Of a stretch of 64,000 bases of DNA, positions 63,862-64,000 are shown one piece after another. This DNA is from Mycolicibacterium sp. CBMA 226 (GTDB taxonomy: Bacteria > Actinomycetota > Actinomycetes > Mycobacteriales > Mycobacteriaceae). The notes under the pieces were generated by a model. The model did no database searches, was not told the DNA's origin, and saw nothing but the letters and a program-made list of their open reading frames with translations. A program made the position numbers and the translations under genes. The stretch is from NCBI RefSeq assembly GCF_009729075.1, contig NZ_VTGY01000008.1:159004-223003 (forward strand), in the 5' to 3' direction. Every line of letters begins with the position of its first letter. Positions within the stretch are counted from its first letter, which is position 1.

Positions 63862-64000
63862 TTGCCCGAAAACGGCGTGTTGTTTGAGAACTCAATAGTG
63901 TGTTTGGTGGTTTTTGTTTGTTGTTTTTTGACTGCACCTCGTGTTTTCCCGTTTGTGGGGTGTGGTTGTTTTTTTGATGCCAGATTGTTGGTGTCTTTTG
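63862..64000 (+). other. Leader region of a ribosomal RNA operon (partial)
   Basis: T-rich and GT-rich sequence containing TTGAGAACTCAA (about 63885-63896), the kind of inverted repeat and boxB-boxA-like leader seen before mycobacterial 16S rRNA. The 16S gene itself begins after the window, so it is not annotated. The leader is used for antitermination and RNase III processing. Confidence 0.65.

Overview
The window is a high-GC actinobacterial chromosome segment, most likely from a rapidly growing mycobacterium (Mycolicibacterium-type). The support is a fused cysNC, an MPT63-like DUF1942 protein, DUF732 and EspC-like proteins, a rho with a large Asn/Gln/Arg/Gly-rich insertion, a fused atpF-like/atpH gene, MurA with Asp117, and the order argS-lysA-thrA-thrC-thrB-rho-rpmE-prfA-prmC-sua5-rfe-atpI-atpBEFHAGDC-DUF2550-cobalamin adenosyltransferase-murA-rrn, which is the order I recall from M. 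tuberculosis Rv1292 to Rv1315.

Bases 1-19655 are ordinary chromosome: the tail of a GT39-like glycosyltransferase, a thioesterase, an MFS exporter, the sulfate-activation operon cysD-cysNC-cysQ, a divergent TetR/metal-dependent-hydrolase locus with a clear inverted-repeat operator candidate, small enzymes (isochorismatase-like, VOC, nitronate monooxygenase), an Rrf2 regulator, a LiaRS-like two-component system with a DUF4097 protein, an F420-dependent oxidoreductase/M20 amidohydrolase pair, and several secreted or membrane proteins.

Bases 19656-35828 are a 16.2-kb integrated element bounded by a perfect 25-bp direct repeat, whose right copy is the 3' end of an intact tRNA-Arg(CCG). It reads like a phiRv1/phiRv2-type prophage-like element or phage satellite: tyrosine integrase, excisionase, small zinc-ribbon proteins and a Toprim-helicase, then an iteron-like 9-bp repeat array, a terminase-small-like protein, unknown small proteins and an HK97 prohead protease. 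I see no capsid, portal, large terminase, tail or lysis gene. The right half is cargo: a lower-GC, translationally coupled pair with a PD-(D/E)XK-type nuclease and a 473-aa partner of unknown family (candidate anti-phage system), and a three-gene cassette of EspC-like protein, WXG/NlpC-P60 protein and lipoprotein that looks like a type VII secreted cell-wall toxin with a membrane-anchored immunity protein. Several non-coding stretches carry short repeat families without an assigned function.

Bases 35829-63665 are conserved housekeeping genes: arginyl-tRNA synthetase, the lysine/threonine branch of the aspartate pathway, Rho, translation termination (prfA, prmC), tRNA modification, cell-wall precursor enzymes (rfe/wecA, murA) and the complete F1Fo ATP synthase operon. 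Between rho and rpmE lie a TetR regulator, an acyl-CoA ligase and a YCII/ECF42 sigma factor pair. The last 335 bases hold the promoters and leader of a ribosomal RNA operon whose 16S gene starts beyond the window. Two 20-bp near-identical repeats, one between cysD and cysNC and one between atpD and atpC, each encode a mini-ORF that ends at the next start codon, resembling MIRU-type coupling elements.
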